From: Sphingomonas sp. H160509
Lineage (GTDB): Bacteria; Pseudomonadota; Alphaproteobacteria; Sphingomonadales; Sphingomonadaceae
Direction of reading: 5' to 3'
DNA: 64,000 nucleotides
Assembly: GCF_024124765.2 (NCBI RefSeq)
Contig: NZ_JAMXSR020000002.1
Location: 3,430,001 to 3,494,000, forward strand
This document shows positions 38,623 to 47,266 of the stretch, piece after piece. Each line of letters opens with the position of its first letter. Within the stretch, counting starts at the first letter, position 1. The position numbers and the translations under genes were made by a program. The notes under the pieces are model-generated. The model worked only from the letters and a program-made list of their open reading frames with translations. It did not search any database and was not told where the DNA came from.

Positions 38623-39516
38623 TCAGTCGAGATCGTCGGCACCGGCTCCCGCCGCGTGCAGATCCGTGAACGTCTCCTCGATCGCCGCGACCATGACGCT
38701 TCCCTCGATCCGCGAGGCGGAATCGTTCGCCACCAGCACGCCTACGCGCCGCGTCGGATCGAAGCCCGTCAACCGAATCATCGCGATGCCCTCGCTGGCG
38801 AAGCTCAGCGGCATGACCGTCATCCCGAGCCCTGCGCGGACATAGGTCAGCGCGCGGTCGTCGCTGACGGTGCGGGCGGCCATGAACGGGCGCACGCCGC
38901 GCGCGGTGAAGAAGCGGCTGGTCTCGGCGAGCGCTTCGCAGTGGCGGCGGACGATCATCGTTTCCTCCGCGACGTCGGCGACCGCGAGCGTGGCACGTCC
39001 GGCCAGTCGGTGGTCGTTCGCCACCGCGACCGCGAAACCCTCCTCGAACAACACGCGGCCGCGCGGATCGTCGCCGATCGCGCCGAGCATCACGTCGATC
39101 CGCCCGCGATCGAGCAACGCGACGAGTTCGCTGCTCCGTCCTTCGACGACTTCGAGGCGTTCGGTGGTGGAGGCGCGTCGCGCCCGGCCTAGCGCGGCCG
39201 CGATCCAGGATGGCGGCAGCGTCGTCGCGATCCCGAGCCGGACAAGCTTGGTCGGAGCCGTGTCCTGCAAATCCCGCTCGGCGGCGGCGAACTCCGCTTC
39301 GATCCGGCGTGCATGCACCGCGAACCGCGTGCCCGAGGGCGTGAGTTCGATCCGCCGATTGGTCCGCAGGAACAGCGTCTGGCCAAGCGACGCCTCCAGC
39401 TTGGCGATCCCGACCGACAGCGTCGGCTGCGAGATCCGGCATTGCGCGGCGGCACGCGTGAAATTGCCCTGATCCACGACCGCCAGGAAATAGCGCAACA
39501 CATAGCGTTCGATCAC
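38623..39516 (-). CDS. LysR-family transcriptional regulator
   Basis: A 297-aa regulator with an N-terminal winged helix (YFLAVVDQGNFTRAAAQCRISQPTLSVGIAKLE) and a C-terminal effector domain. It is divergent from the isovaleryl-CoA dehydrogenase gene with a 108-base gap, the usual LysR arrangement, so it probably controls the leucine/isovalerate genes and itself. The effector is unknown. Frame intact. Confidence 0.88.
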   Translation of the reverse strand: MIERYVLRYFLAVVDQGNFTRAAAQCRISQPTLSVGIAKLEASLGQTLFLRTNRRIELTPSGTRFAVHARRIEAEFAAAERDLQDTAPTKLVRLGIATTLPPSWIAAALGRARRASTTERLEVVEGRSSELVALLDRGRIDVMLGAIGDDPRGRVLFEEGFAVAVANDHRLAGRATLAVADVAEETMIVRRHCEALAETSRFFTARGVRPFMAARTVSDDRALTYVRAGLGMTVMPLSFASEGIAMIRLTGFDPTRRVGVLVANDSASRIEGSVMVAAIEETFTDLHAAGAGADDLD

Positions 39517-39521
39517 AGCGG

Positions 39522-39561
39522 TACGACCATAGACACGATCTATCGCATGTGTTCGGTCGTA
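39522..39561. promoter_or_regulatory. Interrupted dyad in the LysR/acyl-CoA dehydrogenase gap
   Basis: TACGACC at 39522-39528 and GGTCGTA at 39555-39561 are exact complements, with ACAC and GTGT inside. The pair starts six bases from the LysR start codon in the 108-base divergent gap and is a candidate LysR operator. Spacing is wider than a simple T-N11-A site. Confidence 0.45.
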
Positions 39562-39624
39562 TCAATTTCTCTAGAGGGCCGCGACCGGGTATCATGCCAG
39601 CAACACAAGGTCTGGAGAGGCTGC

Positions 39625-40791
39625 ATGATACCCGATTTCGATTTCGCGCTCGGCGAATCCGCGGACATGATCCGCGAGAGCACGCACCGCTTCGCCACCG
39701 ACAAGATCGCGCCCTTGGCTGCGAAGATCGACGCGGACGACTGGTTCCCGCGCGAGCTGTGGCCGGCGATGGGCGAGCTCGGCCTCCACGGCATCACCGT
39801 CGAGGAGGAGTTTGGCGGCTTAAGCCTCGGCTATCTCGAGCACGTCGTCGCGGTCGAGGAAGTCTCCCGCGCGTCCGCCTCGATCGGGCTCAGCTACGGC
39901 GCGCATTCGAACCTGTGCGTCAACCAGATCCGCCGCTGGGGCAATCCCGAGCAGAAGGCGAAGTACCTCCCCAAGCTCGTGTCGGGCGAGCACGTCGGCA
40001 GCCTCGCCATGTCCGAGGCGGGCGCCGGCTCCGACGTCGTCTCGATGAAGCTCAAGGCGGTCAAGACCGACAAGGGCTACGTCCTCAACGGCACGAAGTT
40101 CTGGATCACCAACGCGGCCTATGCCGACACGCTGGTCGTCTATGCGAAGACCGGCGAAGGCTCGCGCGGGATCACCGCGTTCCTGATCGAGAAGGACATG
40201 CCGGGCTTCGCGATCGGCCAGAAGATCGACAAGATGGGTATGCGCGGCTCGCCCACGGCGGAGCTCGTCTTCACCGATTGCGAGGTCCCGTTCGAGAACG
40301 TGATGGGCCCCGAGAATGGCGGCGTCGGCGTGCTGATGTCGGGCCTCGACTACGAGCGCGCGGTGCTCGCCGGGATCCAGCTCGGCATCATGCAGGCGTG
40401 CCTCGACGTGGTGATCCCGTACGTCCGCGAGCGGAAGCAGTTCGGAACGGCGATCGGCCAGTTCCAGCTGATCCAGGCGAAGGTCGCCGACATGTACGTC
40501 GCGCTGAGTTCGGCGCGCGCGTATGTCTATGCGGTGGCGAAGTCGTGCGATGCGGGCAAGACAACGCGGTTCGACGCGGCCGGCGCGATCCTGCTGGCGA
40601 GCGAGAGCGCGGTGAAGGTGTCGCTCGAGTCGATCCAGGCGCTGGGTGGGGCAGGGTATACCAAGGACTGGCCGGTCGAGCGGTTCATGCGCGATGCGAA
40701 GCTGCTCGACATCGGGGCTGGGACGAACGAGATTCGTCGGATGTTGATCGGGCGCGAACTGATAGGCGCCGCCCCGAAGGTGGCGCAGTGA
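39625..40791 (+). CDS. Isovaleryl-CoA dehydrogenase
   Basis: FAD flavoprotein that oxidises isovaleryl-CoA to 3-methylcrotonyl-CoA in leucine breakdown. It is 388 aa. FAD-contact motifs SEAGAGSDV and WITNA are present, and the catalytic Glu lies in GLDYERAVLAG, the position typical of the isovaleryl enzyme. The C-terminal LGGAGYTKDWPVERFMRDAKL is conserved. ATG 39625 has GGAGAGG upstream. It precedes the carboxylase genes. Confidence 0.92.
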   Translation: MIPDFDFALGESADMIRESTHRFATDKIAPLAAKIDADDWFPRELWPAMGELGLHGITVEEEFGGLSLGYLEHVVAVEEVSRASASIGLSYGAHSNLCVNQIRRWGNPEQKAKYLPKLVSGEHVGSLAMSEAGAGSDVVSMKLKAVKTDKGYVLNGTKFWITNAAYADTLVVYAKTGEGSRGITAFLIEKDMPGFAIGQKIDKMGMRGSPTAELVFTDCEVPFENVMGPENGGVGVLMSGLDYERAVLAGIQLGIMQACLDVVIPYVRERKQFGTAIGQFQLIQAKVADMYVALSSARAYVYAVAKSCDAGKTTRFDAAGAILLASESAVKVSLESIQALGGAGYTKDWPVERFMRDAKLLDIGAGTNEIRRMLIGRELIGAAPKVAQ

Positions 40792-40802
40792 TGCGCCTAC
40801 CG

Positions 40803-40902
40803 CTCCCCCTCCCGCTTGCGGGAGGGGTCGGGGGAGGGCCTGCCACAAGCGTCCTTCCTGGCCGCATTCCCTCCCCTAACCCCTCCCGCAAGCGGGAGGG
40901 GA
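40803..40902. repeat. Bipartite inverted repeat, family B, copy 2
   Basis: The arms cctcccgcttgcgggagggg and cctcccgcaagcgggagggg are exact reverse complements, about 45 bases apart. The right arm ends five bases before the carboxyltransferase ATG, so its GGGAGGGG is also the ribosome binding site. Confidence 0.8.
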
Positions 40903-40907
40903 ATCAT

Positions 40908-42512
40908 ATGACCGCCCCCGTCCTGACCTCCGCACTGTCCCCCGACAGCGAGACCTTCCGCGCCAACGCAACCCACAACCGCGCGCTAGCCGAAACCCTC
41001 CGCGAGGAAGTCGCTCGCACAGCGCTAGGCGGCAACGCCAAGTCCCGCGAGCGCCACACGTCGCGCGGCAAGCTCCTCCCACGCGACCGCGTCGAACGTC
41101 TGCTCGACCCCGGCTCGCCGTTCCTCGAAATCGGCCAGCTCGTTGCCAACGGCCTCTACGACGACGAAGTCCCCGGCGCCGGCCTGATCATCGGCATCGG
41201 CCGCGTCTCCGGTCGCCAGTGCATGATCGTCTGCAACGACGCGACGGTGAAGGGCGGCACCTACTACCCGCTCACCGTCAAGAAACACCTCCGTGCGCAG
41301 GAGATCGCGCAGGAAAACCGGCTCCCCTGCATCTACCTCGTCGACAGCGGCGGCGCCAACCTGCCGCATCAGGCCGAGGTCTTCCCCGACCGCGATCATT
41401 TCGGTCGCATCTTCTTCAACCAGGCGACCATGTCCGCGCTCGGCATCCCTCAGATCGCCTGCGTCATGGGCAGCTGCACCGCGGGGGGGCGCGTACGTCC
41501 CCGCCATGTCCGACGAGACGATCATCGTCCGCGGGCAGGGGACGATCTTCCTCGCCGGCCCACCCCTAGTAAAGGCCGCGACCGGCGAGGTCATCTCGGC
41601 CGAGGAGCTGGGCGGCGCCGACACGCATGGCCGCCGCTCGGGCGTGGTCGATCACGTCGCCGAGAACGACGAACACGCGCTGACGATCGTCCGTGATATC
41701 GTCTCGACCCTGCAACCCCAGGCGCAGACCGCGGTGAACCTCCAGCAACCCAAGCCGCCGAAGTTCGCCCCCCGAAGAGCTGTACGGCATCGTCCCGAGC
41801 GACGTCCGCGCGCCCTACGACGTCCACGAAGTCATCGCGCGCCTCGTCGACGGCAGCGAGTTCCACGAGTTCAAGGCGCTCTACGGCACGTCGCTCGTCT
41901 GCGGGTTCGCACATATCTGGGGCATCCCGGTCGCGATCCTCGCCAACAACGGCGTGCTCTTTAGTGAAAGCGCACAGAAGGGGGGCGCATTTCATCGAGC
42001 TCGCCTGTCAGCGCCGCATCCCGCTGCTATTCCTCCAGAACATCTCCGGCTTCATGGTCGGCGGCAAATACGAGGCGGAAGGCATTGCCAAGCATGGCGC
42101 AAAGCTCGTCACCGCCGTTGCCACCGCGACCGTCCCGAAGATCACGGTATTGATCGGCGGCAGCTTCGGCGCGGGCAATTACGGCATGTGCGGCCGCGCC
42201 TATTCGCCGCGCTTCCTGTTCACCTGGCCCAACAGCCGGATCAGCGTGATGGGCGGCGAACAGGCGGCATCCGTCCTCGCCACCGTCCACCGCGACGCGG
42301 AAAGCTGGACGCCCGAACAGGCCGAAGCCTTCAAGGCCCCGGTCCGCCAGAAATACGAGGACGAGGGCAATCCCTGGTACGCCACCGCGCGGCTATGGGA
42401 CGACGGCATCATCGATCCCGTCCAGACCCGCGACGTGCTTGGCCTGGCCTTTGCCGCGACGCTCAACGCTCCCATCCCCGAACGCCCCGCGTTCGGCGTG
42501 TTCAGGATGTAA
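40908..42512 (+). CDS. mccB: Methylcrotonyl-CoA carboxylase, carboxyltransferase subunit (three frameshifts)
   Basis: Transfers CO2 from biotin to 3-methylcrotonyl-CoA. VDSGGANLPHQAEVFPDRDHFG, MGSCTAGGAYVPAMSDE and GGSFGAGNYGMCGRAY are typical of this subunit. Extra bases in G/C runs near 41485-41491, 41769-41774 and 41977-41982 break it; correction gives 533 aa. ATG 40908 uses the GGAGGGG of a repeat arm as ribosome binding site. Location between isovaleryl-CoA dehydrogenase and the biotin subunit supports the assignment over other acyl-CoA carboxylases. Confidence 0.92.
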
Positions 42513-42516
42513 CCCG

Positions 42517-42999
42517 ATGATCCTGCTGTCACTTCTCCTCGCCGCTGGTCAGATCACCCCGGTCCAGCCGATCGTCAAAGGCACCGGCCTGCCGCCCGCG
42601 GCCATGACCGAAGAGGCCGGCGTCATGGTCCCGATCGACGCGCTCTTCGCCGCGCTCGCCGCCCGCGATGGGCAGGCGATCCTCGCACAGGTCCGCGCCG
42701 ACGGCGGCGCCACCGTCGCCGAGGAAAAGTCCGGCGGCACGCGCTCGGTCCGCCGCACCAGCTGGCCCGAGTTCGCCGCGTCGATCAAGCCAGGCCCGGA
42801 GCGCTACGCCGAGCGCCTCACCGATCCAGCGGTCGACATCGACGGCGACATCGCGATGGTCTGGTCGCCCTACGTCTTCACGATCGACGGCAAGGTCGCG
42901 CATTGCGGCACCGACCATTTCGACATGGTCCGCGAAGCCGGGCGCTGGAAGATCGCCAACCTCACCTGGTCGAAGCGCACCACCGGTTGCGCGAACTGA
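42517..42999 (+). CDS. NTF2-like (SnoaL/lumazine-binding type) exported protein
   Basis: A 160-aa protein with a short hydrophobic N-terminus (MILLSLLLAAGQIT) likely to be a signal peptide. The rest fits the NTF2-like fold: VPIDALFAALAARDGQAI, a central ERLTDPAVDIDGDIAMVWSPY and the closing HFDMVREAGRWKIANLTW. Such domains often bind small ligands; function here is unknown. It starts five bases after mccB, so it is part of that operon, although it is presumably periplasmic while the pathway is cytoplasmic. Confidence 0.72.
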   Translation: MILLSLLLAAGQITPVQPIVKGTGLPPAAMTEEAGVMVPIDALFAALAARDGQAILAQVRADGGATVAEEKSGGTRSVRRTSWPEFAASIKPGPERYAERLTDPAVDIDGDIAMVWSPYVFTIDGKVAHCGTDHFDMVREAGRWKIANLTWSKRTTGCAN

Positions 43000-43047
43000 C
43001 ATGGCCTGTCCTACACCGCCCGCATCGGCTTATGCTGGGATGACCAT

Positions 43048-43162
43048 GATGAACCAGTCGATCCTTTCCGCCGATCATCCTGCTGTCGAGGGGCTTTCGA
43101 GCCCGATGTGCACATCGCTGGAGCGTCTGCACTTTGTGCACTTCCGCGGAGCGAATCGATGA
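43048..43162 (+). CDS. Possible 38-codon leader peptide overlapping mccA
   Basis: ATG at about 43048-43049 opens a short frame whose TGA overlaps the mccA ATG as ATGA. The peptide has LSSPMCTSLERLHFVHFRG and no known family. The exact overlap suggests translational coupling, but this gap also contains a degenerate repeat half (43017-43045), so the frame may be chance. Confidence 0.25.
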
Positions 43163-44997
43163 TCGAGTCCCTCCTGATCGCCAATCGCGGCGAGATCGCC
43201 TGCCGTATCATCCGCACCGCGCGGGCGCTCGGCATCCGCACGATCACGGTCTATTCGGACGCCGACGCGAACGCGCTCCACGTCCGCCAGGCCGACGAAG
43301 CCGTGCACATCGGTGCCTCCCCGGCGCGCGAGAGCTACCTCGTCGGCGACCGCATCATTGCCGCCGCGCTCGACACCGGTGCCGAAGCGATCCACCCCGG
43401 CTACGGCTTCCTGTCGGAGAACGCCGACTTCGCCCAAGCCGTGCTCGACGCCGGCCTCATCTGGGTCGGCCCCAACCCCCACAGCATCCGTGCCATGGGC
43501 CTGAAGGACGCCGCGAAACAGCGCATGATCGCCGCTGGCGTGCCCGTCACGCCCGGCTATCTCGGCGAGGATCAGTCGCCCGACCGTCTGAAGGCGGAGG
43601 CCGACGCGATCGGCTACCCCGTCCTGATCAAGGCAGTCGCAGGCGGCGGCGGCAAGGGCATGCGCCGCGTCGATACGGCCGCAGAGTTCGCCGACGCGCT
43701 CGTCTCATGCCAGCGAGAGGCGGCCTCGTCGTTCGGCAACACCGACGTTCTGATCGAGAAATACATCCTGTCGCCGCGCCATATCGAGGTGCAGGTCTTC
43801 GGCGACAGCCACAGCAACGTCGTCCATCTGTTCGAACGCGACTGCTCGCTCCAGCGCCGCCACCAGAAGGTGATCGAGGAAGCCCCCGCACCCGGCATGG
43901 ACGCCGCCACCCGCGAGGCCATCTGCGCCGCAGCGGTCAAGGCGGCCAAGGCGGTCGATTACGTCGGCGCCGGCACGATCGAGTTCATCGCCGACGCCAG
44001 CGAAGGCCTCCGCGCCGACAGCATCTGGTTCATGGAAATGAACACGCGGCTCCAGGTCGAGCACCCGGTGACCGAAGAGATCACCGGCCAGGACCTCGTC
44101 GAATGGCAACTCCGCGTCGCATCCGGCGAGCCCTTGCCCAAGCGTCAGGACGAACTGGCGATCGACGGCTGGGCGATGGAAGCGCGGCTATATGCGGAAG
44201 ATCCCGCCAAGGGTTTCCTGCCGTCGATCGGCACGCTCGAACGCTTCGACCTCGGCACCACTGCCCGCGTCGATACCGGGGTAGAGCAGGGCGCTGAAAT
44301 ATCGCCGTTCTACGACCCGATGATCGCCAAGGTCATCGCCTGGGGCGAAGACAGAGAGACTGCGCGCGAGGCCTTGGCATATGCGCTAGACGGTGCGGTC
44401 GTCTGGCCGGTACGCTCAAACGCGGGGTTCCTCGTCGAGGCGCTCGACCATCCCGACTTCGTGGCGGGCACGCTCGACACCGGGCTGATCGCCCGCGAAG
44501 GCGACGCGCTCATGCCGCCGACGCACCCGACGGAAGAGGCGTTGGCCGAGGCCGCGGGCGCGCTCGTCGCTACCGATCCGATCTCGGGCTTCCGTCTCAA
44601 TGCGGCGCCGCGCCGTAGCGCGACGTTCCTGCTGGACGGAGAACCGGTCGAGGTCGATCTCGACGGACAGGCCGGAACGACGTCGGCGTTCGAAGACGTC
44701 CTGATCTCCGAAGCCGGCCAGACCTGGCAGCTCAAGCCTTGGCGTGCGTCGGGTGTTGCCGCCGGCGGAGCAGCGGACGGTGCGATCCTGTCGCCGATGC
44801 CGGGCCGCATCATCGCGGTCGACGTTTCGGCGGGCGACACCGTCACCAAGGGCCAGAAGCTGGTCACGCTCGAGGCGATGAAAATGGAGCATTCGCTCAC
44901 CGCGCCGTTCGACGGCATCGTCGCGGACCTCAACGCAATCGAGGGCGGGCAGGTGACCGAGGGCACAATGCTCGTTCGCATCGAGAAGGATAGCTAA
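43159..44997 (+). CDS. mccA: Methylcrotonyl-CoA carboxylase, biotin subunit
   Basis: Carboxylates its own biotin with ATP and bicarbonate. It is 612 aa: biotin carboxylase N-terminal domain (LIANRGEIACRI), ATP-grasp with glycine loop AGGGGKGMRR and EMNTRLQVEH, a linker, then the biotinyl domain with LEAMKMEH. ATG 43159 gives the standard MIESLLIANRGE start. Frame intact. It partners with mccB upstream. Confidence 0.94.
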   Translation: MIESLLIANRGEIACRIIRTARALGIRTITVYSDADANALHVRQADEAVHIGASPARESYLVGDRIIAAALDTGAEAIHPGYGFLSENADFAQAVLDAGLIWVGPNPHSIRAMGLKDAAKQRMIAAGVPVTPGYLGEDQSPDRLKAEADAIGYPVLIKAVAGGGGKGMRRVDTAAEFADALVSCQREAASSFGNTDVLIEKYILSPRHIEVQVFGDSHSNVVHLFERDCSLQRRHQKVIEEAPAPGMDAATREAICAAAVKAAKAVDYVGAGTIEFIADASEGLRADSIWFMEMNTRLQVEHPVTEEITGQDLVEWQLRVASGEPLPKRQDELAIDGWAMEARLYAEDPAKGFLPSIGTLERFDLGTTARVDTGVEQGAEISPFYDPMIAKVIAWGEDRETAREALAYALDGAVVWPVRSNAGFLVEALDHPDFVAGTLDTGLIAREGDALMPPTHPTEEALAEAAGALVATDPISGFRLNAAPRRSATFLLDGEPVEVDLDGQAGTTSAFEDVLISEAGQTWQLKPWRASGVAAGGAADGAILSPMPGRIIAVDVSAGDTVTKGQKLVTLEAMKMEHSLTAPFDGIVADLNAIEGGQVTEGTMLVRIEKDS

Positions 44998-45458
44998 TGG
45001 CCGGCCGCTATTTCGACGACTGGAGCATCGGCGACCGGATCGAGCACGAGATCCGCCGCACAGTGACCGAGACGGACAACCTCCTGTTCTCGACGATGAC
45101 GCACAACCCGCAGCCGCTCCACCTCGATATCGAGGCAGCCAAGGCAAGCGAGTTCGGCCGCATCCTCGTCAACGGCACCTTCACCTTTGCGCTGATGGTC
45201 GGGCTGTCGGTCGGCGAGACGACGCTCGGCACGCTCGTCGCCAATCTCGGCTACGACAAGCTGGTACACCCGAAGCCGGTCTTCATCGGCGACACGATGC
45301 GTTGCGAGACCGAAGTGACCGACCTGAAACCCAGCAAGTCACGCCCGAACGCGGGCATCGTCACCTTCACGCACCGCCTCATCAACCAACGTGACGAGAT
45401 CGTCTGCCAATGCCTGCGCACCGCCCTGATCGAGCGGCGCGCAAGTCCTCCTCAGTGA
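44997..45458 (+). CDS. MaoC-family (hotdog) hydratase
   Basis: A 153-aa hotdog-fold enzyme. It starts RYFDDWSIGDRIEH; THNPQPLHLD holds the Asp/His pair that hydrates enoyl-CoA, and VNGTF and GYDKLVHPKPVFIGDT are conserved in the MaoC branch near mesaconyl-CoA hydratase. Its ATG overlaps the mccA stop (TAATG), so it belongs to the operon. It may take the place of methylglutaconyl-CoA hydratase, which is absent here; that is an inference. Confidence 0.85.
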   Translation: MAGRYFDDWSIGDRIEHEIRRTVTETDNLLFSTMTHNPQPLHLDIEAAKASEFGRILVNGTFTFALMVGLSVGETTLGTLVANLGYDKLVHPKPVFIGDTMRCETEVTDLKPSKSRPNAGIVTFTHRLINQRDEIVCQCLRTALIERRASPPQ

Positions 45459-47242
45459 TTGTCGCGCGGTAGGCCCATCGTCTGCGCGATGCGCTGATAC
45501 TTCTCGGCGCCTTCGAGGATCGCACCGGTCTCCATCTGGCCGACGGTGGCGCGCTGGATTTCCTGCCAGGGCGTCTGCGAACGTGGATAGGCATAGCCAC
45601 CCGCCTCGGTCAGCGCACGGCGGCGCTCGGCCAGTTCTTCGTCCGGGATCAGCACGTTGGCGCTGCCCTTGGCGAGATCGATGCGAACCCGGTCGCCGGT
45701 CCGGATCAATGCAAGCCCACCCATCGCCGCCGCCTCGGGCGAGGCATTGAGGATCGACGGCGACCCCGACGTCCCCGACTGGCGGCCGTCGCCGATGCAG
45801 GGGAGGGCGTGGACGCCCTCACGGATCAGATACGCCGGCGGCCGCATGTTCACGACCTCGGCCGCACCCGGATAGCCGATCGGGCCCGCGCCACGCATGA
45901 ACAACAGCGTGTCGGTGGTGATCCCGAGCGACGGATCGTCGATCCGGTGGTGATAATCCTCGGGGCCGTCGAACACGACTGCGGGGCCTTCGAACGCTTC
46001 CAGATCGTCCGGGTTGGACAGATAACGCTCGCGGAACTCCGGCGAGATCACGCTGGTCTTCATGATCGCCGAGTCGAACAGATTGCCGCGCAACACAATG
46101 AAGCCGGCATCCTCCAGCAACGGCGTCGCGAACGGGCGGATGACGCGCTCGTCCTCGATCGTCGCGGTCCGGCAATTGTCGCCGATCGACTTGCCGTTCG
46201 CGGTAATCGCATCTTCGTGGATCAGGCCCTGCTTCATCAGCTCGGCGACCACGGCGGGCACGCCGCCGGCATGGTAATAATCCTCGCCAAGATATTCGCC
46301 CGCTGGCTGGAGATTGACCATCAGCGGCACCTTGTGGCCGTGCGTCTGCCAGTCGTCGATCGGCAGGTCGACGCCGATATGGCGCGCGATCGCGGCGAGA
46401 TGGATCGGCGCGTTGGTCGATCCGCCGATCGCCGAATTGACGACGATCGCGTTGTGGAACGCCTCCTTGGTGAGGATGTCCGACGGCTTCAGATCTTCCG
46501 AAACCATGTCAACGATCCGCTTGCCGGTCTTGTATGCGACTTCCTGGCGGTCACGGTACGGCGCGGGGATCGCAGCCGAGCCGGGCAACTGCATGCCGAG
46601 CGCCTCGGCAAGGCTGTTCATCGTCGTCGCGGTGCCCATCGTATTGCAGTAACCGGTGGATGGCGCCGACGACGCGACGAGCTTGATGAAGCCCTCGTCG
46701 TCGATCGCGCCGGTCGCGAGCAGTTCGCGCGCCTTCCACACGATCGTCCCCGAACCGGTCCGCTCGCCCTTGTGCCAGCCATTTAGCATCGGACCGACCG
46801 ACAGTGCGATCGCCGGGATGTTCACAGTCGCTGCAGCCATCAGGCACGCCGGCGTCGTCTTGTCGCAGCCGATCGTCAGCACGACGCCGTCGAGCGGATA
46901 GCCGTAGAGCACTTCCACCAGCGCCAGATAGGCGAGGTTGCGGTCGAGCCCCGCGGTCGGCCGCTTGCCGGTTTCCTGGATTGGATGGACCGGGAATTCG
47001 AGCGCGATGCCGCCGGCTTCACGGATGCCTTCGCGCAAGCGCTCCGCCAGCACCAAATGGTGGCGGTTGCACGGGCTCAGGTCGCTGCCGGTCTGCGCAA
47101 TGCCGATGATCGGCTTGCCCGAGCGTAGTTCCTCCAGGGACAGCCCGAAGTTCAGATAGCGCTCCAGATAGAGCGCGGTCATGTCGATGTTCTCGGGATT
47201 ATCGAACCACGCGCGCGAGCGGAGCTTAGGCATGTCGGTCAT
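45452..47242 (-). CDS. IlvD/Edd-family sugar-acid dehydratase
   Basis: Fe-S dehydratase of 596 aa. The cluster Cys are in DLSPCNRHH, GCDKTTPAC and STGYCNTMGTA. Length and blocks such as SAPSTGYCNT and GRQSGTSGSPSILNASPEAA fit pentonate (arabinonate/xylonate) dehydratase better than dihydroxy-acid dehydratase. Neighbouring aldose epimerase, sugar transporter and FAH-type gene support a role in non-phosphorylative sugar breakdown to a 2-keto-3-deoxy acid. Frame intact; it overlaps MaoC's end by seven bases. Confidence 0.88.
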   Translation of the reverse strand: MTDMPKLRSRAWFDNPENIDMTALYLERYLNFGLSLEELRSGKPIIGIAQTGSDLSPCNRHHLVLAERLREGIREAGGIALEFPVHPIQETGKRPTAGLDRNLAYLALVEVLYGYPLDGVVLTIGCDKTTPACLMAAATVNIPAIALSVGPMLNGWHKGERTGSGTIVWKARELLATGAIDDEGFIKLVASSAPSTGYCNTMGTATTMNSLAEALGMQLPGSAAIPAPYRDRQEVAYKTGKRIVDMVSEDLKPSDILTKEAFHNAIVVNSAIGGSTNAPIHLAAIARHIGVDLPIDDWQTHGHKVPLMVNLQPAGEYLGEDYYHAGGVPAVVAELMKQGLIHEDAITANGKSIGDNCRTATIEDERVIRPFATPLLEDAGFIVLRGNLFDSAIMKTSVISPEFRERYLSNPDDLEAFEGPAVVFDGPEDYHHRIDDPSLGITTDTLLFMRGAGPIGYPGAAEVVNMRPPAYLIREGVHALPCIGDGRQSGTSGSPSILNASPEAAAMGGLALIRTGDRVRIDLAKGSANVLIPDEELAERRRALTEAGGYAYPRSQTPWQEIQRATVGQMETGAILEGAEKYQRIAQTMGLPRDNH

Positions 47243-47266
47243 GAGGAGCTTTCTGGAGATCGAATA

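Noticed and set aside
39313..39624. Longer N-terminus for isovaleryl-CoA dehydrogenase
   Set aside because: The upstream frame crosses the LysR gene and its promoter. ATG 39625 has a good ribosome binding site and matches the family start.
43017..43045. Additional repeat copy between the NTF2-like gene and mccA
   Set aside because: Only a short half-arm resembling family F is present, with no complementary arm, so it was not listed as an element.
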